Shown: positions 32,510 through 40,688 of the stretch, one piece after another
Position numbering within the stretch: the first letter of the stretch is position 1
Layout of the letters: the number at the start of each line of letters is the position of its first letter
Assembly: GCF_000620125.1 (NCBI RefSeq)
Contig: NZ_JHVL01000032.1
Location: 1 to 41,248, forward strand
Length of the DNA: 41,248 nucleotides
Direction: 5' to 3'
Source of the DNA: Clostridiisalibacter paucivorans DSM 22131
Lineage (GTDB): Bacteria > Bacillota > Clostridia > Tissierellales > Clostridiisalibacteraceae
Position numbers and translations under genes: made by a program
The notes under the pieces: model-generated
Databases searched by the model: none
Told to the model about the DNA's origin: nothing
What the model saw: only the letters and a program-made list of their open reading frames with translations

Positions 32510-34669
32510 TTAATCTGAAAGATTAGCCTTTAATGTTTCAATCTGTTCATCTGTCATACCACCTGACACAAGATAGTCGTATGCAGCTGCCGCTAAATCT
32601 ATATTATCTAAATCCTCAGTATTTCCAATAACCTTAAGCATCGACAATACATCTTGAGAAATCAACTTATACTGATCAGTTCCTTCTTTAACTCCATAAT
32701 AATTAATATAGCTTTGCATATAGTCTTCAACAATCTCATCCTTAGATGCACCCATCAAAGATTCAATCAATGCTGCAAAAAAACCTGCACGATCTTTGCC
32801 TTCAGTACAATGGAAGATATAAGGTGCCTTATTCTCTGACATAAACACAAGACCTTTAACAACATTTGCCTTAAACTCATCATTGGCATATGCAATGCTC
32901 ATATTCAAAGGCAATACATTGTTATTTTTGTAAAGCTTTGCATAATATGGAGAGGCAAAATCATCTGCTGCTAGATAAGTATTAATATTGTCATCTGAAT
33001 CCGCAAGATTAACAACTGTATTTACATTGGCTTTCTTCATAAGTTTATCAGAATAAGAAGCACGACCAAGCTCATTATTTATTGGGCTTGAACTACGGTA
33101 AAGTACCCCTTTGGCTATATCACCTACAGTAATATTACGGAAATTAGCAAACACCTCATCAGAAGAATACTCTTCACGATTATTTGTACGCTCTAATTTA
33201 CGAATCTCATATTGAAGAAGATAATCTCCAGGATCAGTAAGCATAATAGTTGCCTTATCCCCAACTTCCACATTAGCAACCTCGTTTAACTTTCCATAGT
33301 TTATACAAACTGCAATATTAGTATGTCCTGGATAAGCACGCACTAGTGGACTACCATTGTCTACATAGTAGCCATCTAAAAATGGTGCTTCAAGTACAAA
33401 ACCATTATCAAATATAGCTGTTACCATATCACCTTTTTCAAAACCTAATTTATAGAAATCTTCAATCAAAATATCTGTTGATGCATGGCCATATTTTTCT
33501 ATTTCAGTAACTTTAGCTTCTACATTTGGAGTCTTATACATAGAATCAGCGGAAAGCTTAGTCTTAAGAACTGTAATCTCATCGGAAGTCATACCTATTG
33601 TTTCTAAATAATTTTCTGCAGCTTCTGCAAGGTCAACATCTGAGATGTCAGTTCCCTTTTCATATCCACAGACAATTGTAGTCAATGAGGATATGATATT
33701 ACTATTTGCTATTGATGTATATTGTTCGCTGTCTTTTTCAACTTTATAATAGTTTTCGTAGGTAGTCATATAATCATCCACTACTTCATCAAGCTCTGCA
33801 CCCATAAGAGATTCTAATAAAGCACTCACAAACCCTGCACGGTCTTTCCCCTCTGTACAATGAATAAGGTATGGTCCCTCATTCTTACTTAGGAATCGTA
33901 GTCCGTCGGCTAATTTTGTTCCAAAATCCTCTCCTGCAATATCAACACCCATATCCAAGTACTTTACCTTCCCTGTATCATAAAGTGATTTGTAATAATC
34001 AGAGGTAAAATCATCTGATGCAATATAACCTTCAATTTCTTCTTGAGAATCAGCCAAATTTAATACTGTCTGTACTCCTACCGCCTCAGCTAATGCATCG
34101 GAATAAGCTGCACGGCCTAATTCATTATTTATAGGACTGCTACTCCTATATAGAACAGCTGGTTTGATTCCAGTAGTGGCAATACTACGGAAATTTGCAA
34201 ATATTGAATCTGCTGTATAGTCAGAACGTAGATTGGTTCGTTCCAATTGATGAAGCAGGTATTCTGAAAGATAACCTTCTTTTTCTAATAGGGAAAATGT
34301 TACCTCATCACCCACTTCTGCATTGTATGTAGTAGAAAAATTACCCATATTGATTGCAACAACCAACAAATTTTCTTCCTGGTCATCACGTACAACAAGA
34401 CTTCCTGTGTCTACATCACTATAGGATGTACAGAAAGGTATTTCAAGTACATTATCTCCAACTGTAACCTTTAGCATATCACCTAATTCATAACCCGCAT
34501 CATATAGAGCATCAGGTTTAACATCCATTGTAAGATTACCATACTTTTGTACCTCTACAACGGTCCCCAATACATCATCATAAGTATCTACCGCATTAGC
34601 AGCAATAGGCAGTGAAAATGCCATGGCTAAAACCAAAAGCAATGAAATAATTCTCTTTACCTGTCTCAT
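32510..34669 (-). CDS. Secreted tandem tyrosine-phosphatase-like protein (two repeats)
   Basis: A 719-residue exported protein from ATG 34669 (MRQVKRIISLLLVLAMAFSL), six bases after AAAGGAGGAG; the open frame above it has no ribosome site. Signal peptide cleavage is likely after ANA. The rest is a duplication. Each half has a beta-rich N-terminal domain (VEVQKYGNLTMDV / TEIEKYGHASTDI) and a tyrosine/serine phosphatase domain with VLYRSSSPINNELGRA and the active-site loop HCTEGKDRAGF (Cys-x5-Arg). Both Cys and Arg are kept in both halves, so both sites may be active. Such secreted phosphatases resemble Tyr_phosphatase3/LipA-type enzymes that act on phosphotyrosine or phosphoinositides. The target is unknown. 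Confidence 0.87.
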   Translation of the reverse strand: MRQVKRIISLLLVLAMAFSLPIAANAVDTYDDVLGTVVEVQKYGNLTMDVKPDALYDAGYELGDMLKVTVGDNVLEIPFCTSYSDVDTGSLVVRDDQEENLLVVAINMGNFSTTYNAEVGDEVTFSLLEKEGYLSEYLLHQLERTNLRSDYTADSIFANFRSIATTGIKPAVLYRSSSPINNELGRAAYSDALAEAVGVQTVLNLADSQEEIEGYIASDDFTSDYYKSLYDTGKVKYLDMGVDIAGEDFGTKLADGLRFLSKNEGPYLIHCTEGKDRAGFVSALLESLMGAELDEVVDDYMTTYENYYKVEKDSEQYTSIANSNIISSLTTIVCGYEKGTDISDVDLAEAAENYLETIGMTSDEITVLKTKLSADSMYKTPNVEAKVTEIEKYGHASTDILIEDFYKLGFEKGDMVTAIFDNGFVLEAPFLDGYYVDNGSPLVRAYPGHTNIAVCINYGKLNEVANVEVGDKATIMLTDPGDYLLQYEIRKLERTNNREEYSSDEVFANFRNITVGDIAKGVLYRSSSPINNELGRASYSDKLMKKANVNTVVNLADSDDNINTYLAADDFASPYYAKLYKNNNVLPLNMSIAYANDEFKANVVKGLVFMSENKAPYIFHCTEGKDRAGFFAALIESLMGASKDEIVEDYMQSYINYYGVKEGTDQYKLISQDVLSMLKVIGNTEDLDNIDLAAAAYDYLVSGGMTDEQIETLKANLSD

Positions 34670-34963
34670 ATTTCTCCTCCTTTTAATATTGTTTAATAAT
34701 CTCACCTGTACTAAAATATAAGGTTCGAGAGCCACTTATATTATACTATGTTTTCATTATTATTTCCATAATAGTCCAATAATTCCGATATTTATTCCCT
34801 CTCTTTATTACCCTTCTTATATATTCTAAAATTCAAAAGCAATGGCGGTTTTCATTTATGCCTCATAAAGTTTAAAAGTGAGCCTAACCCTATTTAATTA
34901 TTTTTTCTATAAAAATCTTAATTTATCTAAATAAATTCATATAAATATTATGGTATACTACCA
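34670..34963. other. Spacer upstream of feoA
   Basis: No gene is visible. It holds the third dispersed repeat (34865-34891) and, just before the Fur box, a -10-like TATACT (34954-34959) that would place the feoA transcription start inside the Fur site. No clear -35 element is seen. Confidence 0.5.
34865..34891 (+). repeat. Dispersed repeat copy 3 (GTGAGCCTAACCC type)
   Basis: AAAGTTTAAAAGTGAGCCTA then ACCCT. One substitution (G to A) separates its core from copy 1. Confidence 0.8.
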
Positions 34964-34982
34964 GATAATGATAATCATTATC
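34964..34982 (+). promoter_or_regulatory. Fur box of the feo operon
   Basis: GATAATGATAATCATTATC matches the 19-bp Fur consensus perfectly and lies 33 bases before the feoA ATG, just after a -10-like TATACT. Iron-loaded Fur should repress the operon. Confidence 0.92.
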
Positions 34983-35015
34983 ACAGCATAATTAAATTTA
35001 TAGGAGGAATAAGTT

Positions 35016-35231
35016 ATGGTTTTATCAAGATGTAAAAATATAAGAAGATATAGAATTAAGTCATTACCTAAGATGCATTTATTAAAGGTTCTTGGTGTAA
35101 GAGAAGGGATTGACCTTACCTTTCAAAGCAAACAACCCTTGGGTGGGCCTATTGTAGTAAAAGTAGGTAGTAGAAGTATAGCCATAGCAAAGGACATCGC
35201 AAAAGACATCGTTGTGGAGGAGGTAGTTTAA
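35016..35231 (+). CDS. feoA: Ferrous iron transport protein FeoA
   Basis: A 71-residue SH3-like cytoplasmic protein that assists FeoB. The pattern RIKSLPKMHLLKVLGVREGI followed by GGPIVVKVGSRSIAIAKDIA is typical of FeoA. ATG 35016 follows ATAGGAGGAA. It lies directly after the Fur box and starts the operon feoA-feoB-NAS-like-LPG-synthase-like. Confidence 0.93.
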   Translation: MVLSRCKNIRRYRIKSLPKMHLLKVLGVREGIDLTFQSKQPLGGPIVVKVGSRSIAIAKDIAKDIVVEEVV

Positions 35232-35233
35232 TA

Positions 35234-36988
35234 TTGTCTTGTCATAAAAGTAAACATAAAGAGATTTCTGTTGATGGAAAAACCAAGATACTTCTCATGG
35301 GTAATCCCAATGTGGGAAAAAGTGTGATCTTTTCCAAACTAACAGGAGTAAATGTAGACAGCTCCAACTATACAGGTACTACTGTGGATTATACCATAGG
35401 GGATTTTAACTTTAGAAATGAAAAGGGAGTAATTATAGATGTGCCTGGCACATATTCCTTAGAGGCCACTTCAGAAGCTGAAAAAGTTGCAGTCTCGTTA
35501 TTGGAAGAAAATGCAGATGTCATAATATGTGTTTTAGATGCAACACATTTAGACAGGAATTTAGATTTAGCATTTCAATTAAAAGAGTACTCCACCCCAA
35601 TAATATATTGTCTAAACCTAATAGATGTAGCGGAAAGACAAGGTATAAAAATAGATTCAGATAAACTATCGGAAGAATTAAATGCACCAGTAATTCCTAC
35701 TGTGGCCATCAAAAATATTGGGCTAATGGATTTATTAACTACATCCATGGATTTAAAGGACAAGGAAACAACTCCAGTTCCTAAAATGGAAGAAAATCTT
35801 AGATGGAAAAAGATAAATGAGGTAATAAACAAGGTGCAGACAAATACAGAAAAGAAACCTAGCTTTGTAGATAAATTAGAACACTGGACCGTTAAGCCTT
35901 GGCCAGGGATTCCAATTTCTGTACTTATATTAATTATATCTTTGGGAGTTGTTATAGGTGGAGGTAAGGCCCTTAGAGCAGTTATATTATTGCCCTTATT
36001 AAATAAAGTAACTATACCCTTTTTAACTACTATAGTCTCAATGATTATACCTGCTGGTATATTTAGAAACCTATTAGTTGGAGAATATGGTATGTTGATA
36101 ATAGGTATAGAGTGGCCATTTGCACTAATTCTTCCCTATGTGCTTTTATTTTATATTGTATTTTCTTTTTTAGAAGACAGTGGATATTTACCTAGAATAG
36201 GCGTACTTGCTGATGGAATACTTAGAAAAATAGGTATCCAAGGTGGAAATATTATCCCATTAATGATGGGGTATGGATGTGCAGTTCCATCCATTATATC
36301 TACAAGAGCAGCAAATACATACAAGGAAAGAATAATGGTGGCTTCTTTAGTATCTTTAGCAATTCCTTGCGTTTCACAAACAGGAGCTTTTATTGCTTTA
36401 CTAGGTGATAGATCCCCTTTAGCCCTTGTAATGGTGTATATTACTTCTTTGATAGTAATATTGATAGCAGGAATAGTCATGAACAAGGTAATCCCTGGTA
36501 GAAGTCAACCTATGCTACTCGAAGTACCAAATCTATTATGGCCAGATAGAACTGCTTTCTTTAAAAAATTGAAACTAAGGATGAAACATTTCTTTATAGA
36601 AGCAAGAGGGGCTATGATGATTGGTATTGCCATTGCAGCTATAATAGTTGAGACAGGGATGCTTCAAGGATTTAGTAATATGGTATCTCCTCTAGTTGAA
36701 GAGTGGTTAGGTCTTCCACGGGAGGCTAGTCTATTTTTGATATTAGGCATTGTTAGAAGAGAATTTGCAGCTTTGCCATTATTAGAGTTAGATTTAAGTG
36801 TATTTCAGTTATTTGTTGGTTCTATAGTAGCACTGTTTTATCTTCCATGTATATCTGTATTTGGAATATTAATAAAAGAATTCTCTCTAAAATCAGCATT
36901 GATGATAGGGGTAGGAACTACTCTTGTGGCATTCTTACTTGGAGGATCTATAAAACAAATTGGAAATTTAGTAATATCTTTATTTTAG
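35234..36988 (+). CDS. feoB: Ferrous iron transporter FeoB (short form)
   Basis: A GTPase-coupled Fe2+ importer. The N-terminal G domain has G1 GNPNVGKS, G3 DVPG and G4 NLID. The membrane part contains the two gate regions GYGCAVPSIISTR and SLAIPCVSQTGAF, where GCNVP of classic FeoB reads GCAVP. At 584 residues it is much shorter than the enterobacterial 770-residue form, mostly in the linker and C-terminal parts. The start is TTG 35234, nine bases after AGGAGGT, two bases beyond the feoA stop. Fur-regulated with feoA. Confidence 0.93.
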   Translation: MSCHKSKHKEISVDGKTKILLMGNPNVGKSVIFSKLTGVNVDSSNYTGTTVDYTIGDFNFRNEKGVIIDVPGTYSLEATSEAEKVAVSLLEENADVIICVLDATHLDRNLDLAFQLKEYSTPIIYCLNLIDVAERQGIKIDSDKLSEELNAPVIPTVAIKNIGLMDLLTTSMDLKDKETTPVPKMEENLRWKKINEVINKVQTNTEKKPSFVDKLEHWTVKPWPGIPISVLILIISLGVVIGGGKALRAVILLPLLNKVTIPFLTTIVSMIIPAGIFRNLLVGEYGMLIIGIEWPFALILPYVLLFYIVFSFLEDSGYLPRIGVLADGILRKIGIQGGNIIPLMMGYGCAVPSIISTRAANTYKERIMVASLVSLAIPCVSQTGAFIALLGDRSPLALVMVYITSLIVILIAGIVMNKVIPGRSQPMLLEVPNLLWPDRTAFFKKLKLRMKHFFIEARGAMMIGIAIAAIIVETGMLQGFSNMVSPLVEEWLGLPREASLFLILGIVRREFAALPLLELDLSVFQLFVGSIVALFYLPCISVFGILIKEFSLKSALMIGVGTTLVAFLLGGSIKQIGNLVISLF

Positions 36989-36998
36989 AGGTGTAAAT

Positions 36999-37565
36999 AT
37001 GATAAGAGCTTGGACAAAATGGATGGAAAAAAGAATATCTAATTCAAATTTCTTTATTGATATGTATGAATTATATTATAAAAATGTAGTTAAAAATGAA
37101 ATTAGATTAGCTAGAGTAGAAGATAAGGATAATATACTTTGTATTGGTGGAGGTGCAGTACCATGTACTGCCCTTCAAATGGCCATGGAAACAGGAGCTA
37201 AGGTTCATGTAATAGATATAGATCCTATAGCAGTATACAATGCTAAAAACCTGATTAACAAAAAAGGTCTAAGTCATAGGATTCAAGTATCCAATAAAAA
37301 TGGACAAGAAATAGATATAAGAGATTATGATGTCATTCATGTCGCACTACAAGTAAGTCCAAAAGAAAAGGTTTTGGAAAACTTATGGAAAAAAGCAAGA
37401 AAAGGGACAAAAATAGTAGTGAGAATGCCTAAAAAAGGTTTAAATTACTTTTATTCTAGTCTATCTTGTGGATTTTTGGAAACAAATGATATAAATTGTG
37501 AAAGATGTTCAGCAAAAAAAGGAATAAACACTATGGATAGGACACTACTTATGGTTAAAAATTAG
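36999..37565 (+). CDS. Nicotianamine-synthase-like / SAM-dependent methyltransferase-fold protein
   Basis: A 188-residue Rossmann-fold protein. The nucleotide-binding loop is NILCIGGGAVPCTALQMAME, followed by acidic residues in VHVIDIDPIAVYNAKNLINK and the KGLSHRIQV block. The run of glycine loop, DIDPxAxxxA and GLxxRI resembles nicotianamine synthases, which build metallophores from SAM. It is shorter than known NAS (about 270-290), lacking much of the N-terminal helical part, so a generic methyltransferase is possible. Two cysteines (CERC) lie near the end. It is tightly spaced (10 and 8 bases) inside the Fur-box feo operon, which supports a metal role. Confidence 0.65.
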   Translation: MIRAWTKWMEKRISNSNFFIDMYELYYKNVVKNEIRLARVEDKDNILCIGGGAVPCTALQMAMETGAKVHVIDIDPIAVYNAKNLINKKGLSHRIQVSNKNGQEIDIRDYDVIHVALQVSPKEKVLENLWKKARKGTKIVVRMPKKGLNYFYSSLSCGFLETNDINCERCSAKKGINTMDRTLLMVKN

Positions 37566-37573
37566 GTGATTTT

Positions 37574-38575
37574 ATGAAAAAGAATCTATTGTACTGCTTA
37601 GGAGCTGTGGCGATTATATTTCTATTGTTAAATTTAGACTTTGCAGAAATATTTTTAAGTATAAAAACTGTTCCCTTATATTTACTCTTTATATCTTTAA
37701 CATTACAGATTATCACCATGGTTTTGATATCTATTCAGTGGAAAACCATGGTGAATCTAATAGATAAAGATTGTAAACTAGCTGATATACTAAAAATGAA
37801 TATGAAAGGTAATGTAGTAGATGCCATCACTCCTGGAGTTAAAGTAGGAGGAGAACTTGCGAGACTTTATGATATAAAGGTAAGACTAGGTTTAAATACA
37901 AGTGATGGAGCTGTGGTAGTAGGGCTTCAAAAGACAGCAAGTATATTAAGTTTTTATTCCTTAACTCTACTCAGTCTGATTTGGTTTTATTTTAATATAG
38001 GACAAACAGACTTACATCATATGCTTATATTTTCAACAATTGTAATCATATTTGGAATAGGTTTTATTGTGATTATTTTAGCTTTTTTAAATCCTAAACC
38101 AATAGAAAGCCTATTATTAAAAATTGCCATTAAAGAAAATACAAAAGATAAGCTCAAAAATCTATTCCAAAGATATGTTATATCTTTAAAAAAATTTAAG
38201 AAAAAGAAGAAAAAATTTTTTTTGCAAATATTACTCAGTATATTTATATGGATACTTTTTGCATTTAAAATGTATTTAATATTGATAGGATTAAATATAA
38301 AACTTAATATGCTTTCAATAGCTTCAATTACATATTTAAGCTATATAATCGGAATGATACCATTATTACCAGGCAGCGTAGGAAGTTTTGAAACTAGCAT
38401 GACCTATCTTTTATCAATGAAAGGAGTTGCAATAGAAAAAGGAATTGCAATTGCAATAATATTTAGATTTGTAACGTTTTGGTTTGAGTTTTTTATTAGT
38501 TTGTTTTTTTTGATATCATATAAACTCATATCCAAAATTATAAAGAGAAATAAATATGCTAGAAAGCCACTATAA
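37574..38575 (+). CDS. Lysylphosphatidylglycerol synthase transmembrane-domain (UPF0104) protein
   Basis: A 333-residue membrane protein of about eight segments. The conserved block GNVVDAITPGVKVGGELARL matches the flippase-like part of MprF and stand-alone UPF0104 proteins, as does the late IPLLPGSVGSFETS. It has no aminoacyl-transferase domain, so it should move a lipid or lipid-linked molecule rather than make one. ATG 37574 follows AGGTGATTTT, eight bases after the NAS-like gene. Fourth and last gene of the feo operon; the link to iron is unexplained. Confidence 0.8.
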   Translation: MKKNLLYCLGAVAIIFLLLNLDFAEIFLSIKTVPLYLLFISLTLQIITMVLISIQWKTMVNLIDKDCKLADILKMNMKGNVVDAITPGVKVGGELARLYDIKVRLGLNTSDGAVVVGLQKTASILSFYSLTLLSLIWFYFNIGQTDLHHMLIFSTIVIIFGIGFIVIILAFLNPKPIESLLLKIAIKENTKDKLKNLFQRYVISLKKFKKKKKKFFLQILLSIFIWILFAFKMYLILIGLNIKLNMLSIASITYLSYIIGMIPLLPGSVGSFETSMTYLLSMKGVAIEKGIAIAIIFRFVTFWFEFFISLFFLISYKLISKIIKRNKYARKPL

Positions 38576-38620
38576 AAAATAGTATGATACTTTCATGTTA
38601 AAGTATCATACTATTTTTTT
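38575..38620. terminator. Bidirectional terminator between the feo operon and the AraC gene
   Basis: Arms AATAGTATGATACTTT (38578-38593) and AAAGTATCATACTATT (38600-38615) are perfectly paired around CATGTT, with A and T runs at the ends. Confidence 0.88.
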
Positions 38621-38659
38621 AAACATCTATATATAATTAGTACCTTAAAAACTAATTTT

Positions 38660-39325
38660 TTAAAATAGGCATTTATTATGATCTATTTTATACTGCTTGG
38701 GGCTCATTTTTTCCAATTTTTTAAATACATAACAAAAATAACTTTGACTATTAAATCCACACTCTAATGCAATATCTAAAAGAGAAAGAGAAGTGTTCTT
38801 GAGTAATTCTTTTGCCCTATCTATTTTTACTATATTGATATATTCAGAAAAGCTATACCCCACATGGTCAGAAAATAAAAAAGATAAATAGTTTTTACTC
38901 ACATGAATTCCATCAGCTACTTTTTGTAGTGTTAAGTCCCCATCTAAATTATTGTTTATATATATTAGCGCTTTATTTATAATAGGATGTTTTGTATTAA
39001 CAAATTTTTCTTCTTTAATACTTAACGAGAAGAGAACCATTTCCTTTCCCAGTAAATACAGATGTTCAATCTTTTTTTGTCTTTCAATCTTTTCTATAAA
39101 GCAACATCTATGATATATTAACTTTTTCTTACACATATGACTGAAAAAATAATTGTTATAGATAATAGTATTTAAACATATTAAATGATTTTTTAATGTT
39201 CTTAGATTACAATCAATCCCTACATCCATTTTTAAGTACGTAGAATAGAGTTCATTGTATGTATTTAAAGCGCGACATTCATCTCTAGTGCTTATATTTT
39301 TTAATAAGTTTTTTTCTAACGGCAT
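38660..39325 (-). CDS. AraC-family transcriptional regulator
   Basis: A 221-residue protein from ATG 39325 (MPLEKNLLKNISTRDECRAL), which has AGAGGTGAG seven bases upstream; the GTG at 39337 lies inside that site. The C-terminal AraC/XylS double helix-turn-helix is complete: LTLQKVADGIHVSKNYLSFL then SLLDIALECGFNSQSYFCYV and FKKLEKMSPKQYK. The N-terminal 110 residues are helical with several cysteines and resemble no sugar-binding cupin I know. A Fur box just downstream of its promoter implies iron-repressed expression. Likely targets are unknown. Confidence 0.9.
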   Translation of the reverse strand: MPLEKNLLKNISTRDECRALNTYNELYSTYLKMDVGIDCNLRTLKNHLICLNTIIYNNYFFSHMCKKKLIYHRCCFIEKIERQKKIEHLYLLGKEMVLFSLSIKEEKFVNTKHPIINKALIYINNNLDGDLTLQKVADGIHVSKNYLSFLFSDHVGYSFSEYINIVKIDRAKELLKNTSLSLLDIALECGFNSQSYFCYVFKKLEKMSPKQYKIDHNKCLF

Positions 39326-39353
39326 CAAATATCTCACCTCTTATAAAGTAATA

Positions 39354-39372
39354 GATATTGATAATCATTATC
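39354..39372 (-). promoter_or_regulatory. Fur box of the AraC regulator
   Basis: GATATTGATAATCATTATC agrees with the Fur consensus at 18 of 19 positions. It lies between the AraC -10 element and its ribosome site. Confidence 0.85.
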
Positions 39373-39386
39373 AGCATTTAAGGTAT

Positions 39387-39416
39387 ATTATATATGAAAG
39401 ATTATGGGTTTGTAAA
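39387..39416 (-). promoter_or_regulatory. Sigma-A promoter of the AraC gene
   Basis: On the minus strand TTTACA (39416-39411) and TATAAT (39392-39387) are 18 bases apart. The Fur box begins about 15 bases downstream of the -10. Confidence 0.65.
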
Positions 39417-39494
39417 GTCCAAAAAAGCACTAAAAGATAACCAATATAAAGATTAAAACTTTTGTACAATTTCAAATGTGGATTTAACCAATTC

Positions 39495-39523
39495 TTGACA
39501 ATAGCCCATATTTATTGTAGGAT
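39495..39523 (+). promoter_or_regulatory. Promoter of the half-permease pair
   Basis: TTGACA (39495-39500) and TAGGAT (39518-39523) lie 17 bases apart, and a 17-bp dyad begins two bases later. Confidence 0.6.
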
Positions 39524-39524
39524 A

Positions 39525-39541
39525 ATACCACCCCCTGGTAT
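39525..39541. promoter_or_regulatory. Candidate CsoR/CstR-type operator dyad
   Basis: ATACCACCCCCTGGTAT is a perfect inverted repeat (six-base arms, C5 centre) placed at the transcription start of the permease pair. Its TACC/GGTA ends with a C/G-rich core resemble operators of CsoR-family metal or persulfide repressors. No such repressor is encoded in the window. Confidence 0.5.
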
Positions 39542-39572
39542 ATGGGTATATATTGATTGGAGGTTTTATTCT

Positions 39573-40055
39573 ATGACAAGTCTTTATATAGTAACAGCAG
39601 TCGCCCTTGTTATCTCTTACTTCTTAAATCCACAAAAGACCAAAATGGGTCTGAAAAAAGGATGGAAAAAGTTTTCAAAAACCTTGCCCACTTATCTTAA
39701 GCTACTTATGATTATATCCCTTGTACTTCTTTTTACTGAAGAAACTATAATTAAGTACCTAAGTCAAGATAATCTTTTATTGGGACTAATATCTAGTCTT
39801 TTACTTGGTTCAGTTACCATGATGCCTGGATTTATTGCCTATCCTCTTGCTAAGATACTGGTGGAAAAAGGTGTTCCTTATATGGTTGTGGCAGGATTTG
39901 TAACTTCTCTTATGCTTGTAGGGATTGTCACATATCCACTTGAAAGCAAATACTTTGGAACAAAAGCAACAATTCTGAGAAATATCATGAGTTTTGTCGT
40001 AGCAGGGCTTATTTCTTTACTCATGGGAATCTTCTATGGGGAGGTATTTATCTAA
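39573..40055 (+). CDS. Half-size permease (DUF318/ArsP-like), first subunit
   Basis: A 160-residue protein of about four to five segments, starting at ATG 39573 (MTSLYIVTAVALVISYF), eight bases after GGAGGT. The region SSLLLGSVTMMPGFIAYPLA followed by KILVEKGVPYMVVAGFVTS is the half-repeat of ArsP/DUF318-type permeases, normally about 300 residues in one chain. It overlaps the next gene by one base (TAATG), so the two halves are probably made together and form one transporter. It lacks the cysteines typical of metalloid exporters. Substrate unknown. Confidence 0.75.
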   Translation: MTSLYIVTAVALVISYFLNPQKTKMGLKKGWKKFSKTLPTYLKLLMIISLVLLFTEETIIKYLSQDNLLLGLISSLLLGSVTMMPGFIAYPLAKILVEKGVPYMVVAGFVTSLMLVGIVTYPLESKYFGTKATILRNIMSFVVAGLISLLMGIFYGEVFI

Positions 40056-40585
40056 TGAAAAAATTTGACAAGAATTATTTATATTTTGGTGTATTTCTTT
40101 TGTTTTCACTGATATCATGGTTAATAAAATTTGACCTTGGAATTAAGGTCTGGGACAATTTTCTAGTATTTGCAAAGGATATGGTCCTTATACTTCCACC
40201 GGCATTTATCCTTATAGGACTGTTTGATGTATGGGCCAAAAGAGAATCGGTTGAAAAGCACTTTGGTAACAATAGCAACCCCTTGAGATTTTTGTGGTCA
40301 GTTCTTCTTGCATCCACAACAGTAGGGGGAACTTTTGTCGCATTTCCACTGGCAAATTCCATGTATCACAAGGGTGCCAAATACAGCTCAATTATAACCT
40401 ATATAACATCAGCCTCTCTTTTCATGATTCCCATGAGTATCATGGAGGCAAGTATGCTTGGTATTCGATTTACAGTTATAAGACTAATAGGTTCCCTTCC
40501 ATTTATAATAATTGGAGCCATTATGCTTGAAAAATATTTTGAAAAATCAAGATATCAGCTACCTCTCATAACCGATGACAAATAA
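40055..40585 (+). CDS. Half-size permease (DUF318/ArsP-like), second subunit
   Basis: A 176-residue membrane protein with about five segments. ASTTVGGTFVAFPLANSMYH then KGAKYSSIITYITSASLF and GIRFTVIRLIGSLPF correspond to the second half-repeat of the same permease family. The start codon overlaps the stop of the previous gene, showing translational coupling. A terminator-like hairpin follows at 40632-40667. Confidence 0.75.
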   Translation: MKKFDKNYLYFGVFLLFSLISWLIKFDLGIKVWDNFLVFAKDMVLILPPAFILIGLFDVWAKRESVEKHFGNNSNPLRFLWSVLLASTTVGGTFVAFPLANSMYHKGAKYSSIITYITSASLFMIPMSIMEASMLGIRFTVIRLIGSLPFIIIGAIMLEKYFEKSRYQLPLITDDK

Positions 40586-40627
40586 TATATAGACTATAGT
40601 GCGATGATTATATTTGTATTGCTTTGC

Positions 40628-40667
40628 AAAAAAAGGAACTAATCTTTTTAGGTTGATTAGTTCCTTT
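40628..40667. terminator. Terminator between the permease pair and the Rpn-like gene
   Basis: AAAGGAACTAATC (40632-40644) pairs with GATTAGTTCCTTT (40655-40667). The minus strand continues in seven T and the plus strand in TTTCTG, so it favours the minus-strand gene. Confidence 0.8.
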
Positions 40668-40688
40668 CTGTTGCAACAATATATAGCT

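Noticed and set aside
34865-34982. Repeat copy 3 as part of the feo promoter
   Set aside because: It lies about 70 bases before the Fur box and also occurs in spacers without promoters, so position is probably coincidental.
40075-40362. Minus-strand frame of 95 codons opposite the second half-permease
   Set aside because: No ribosome site and fully antisense to a gene coupled by TAATG overlap; composition follows the permease reading frame.
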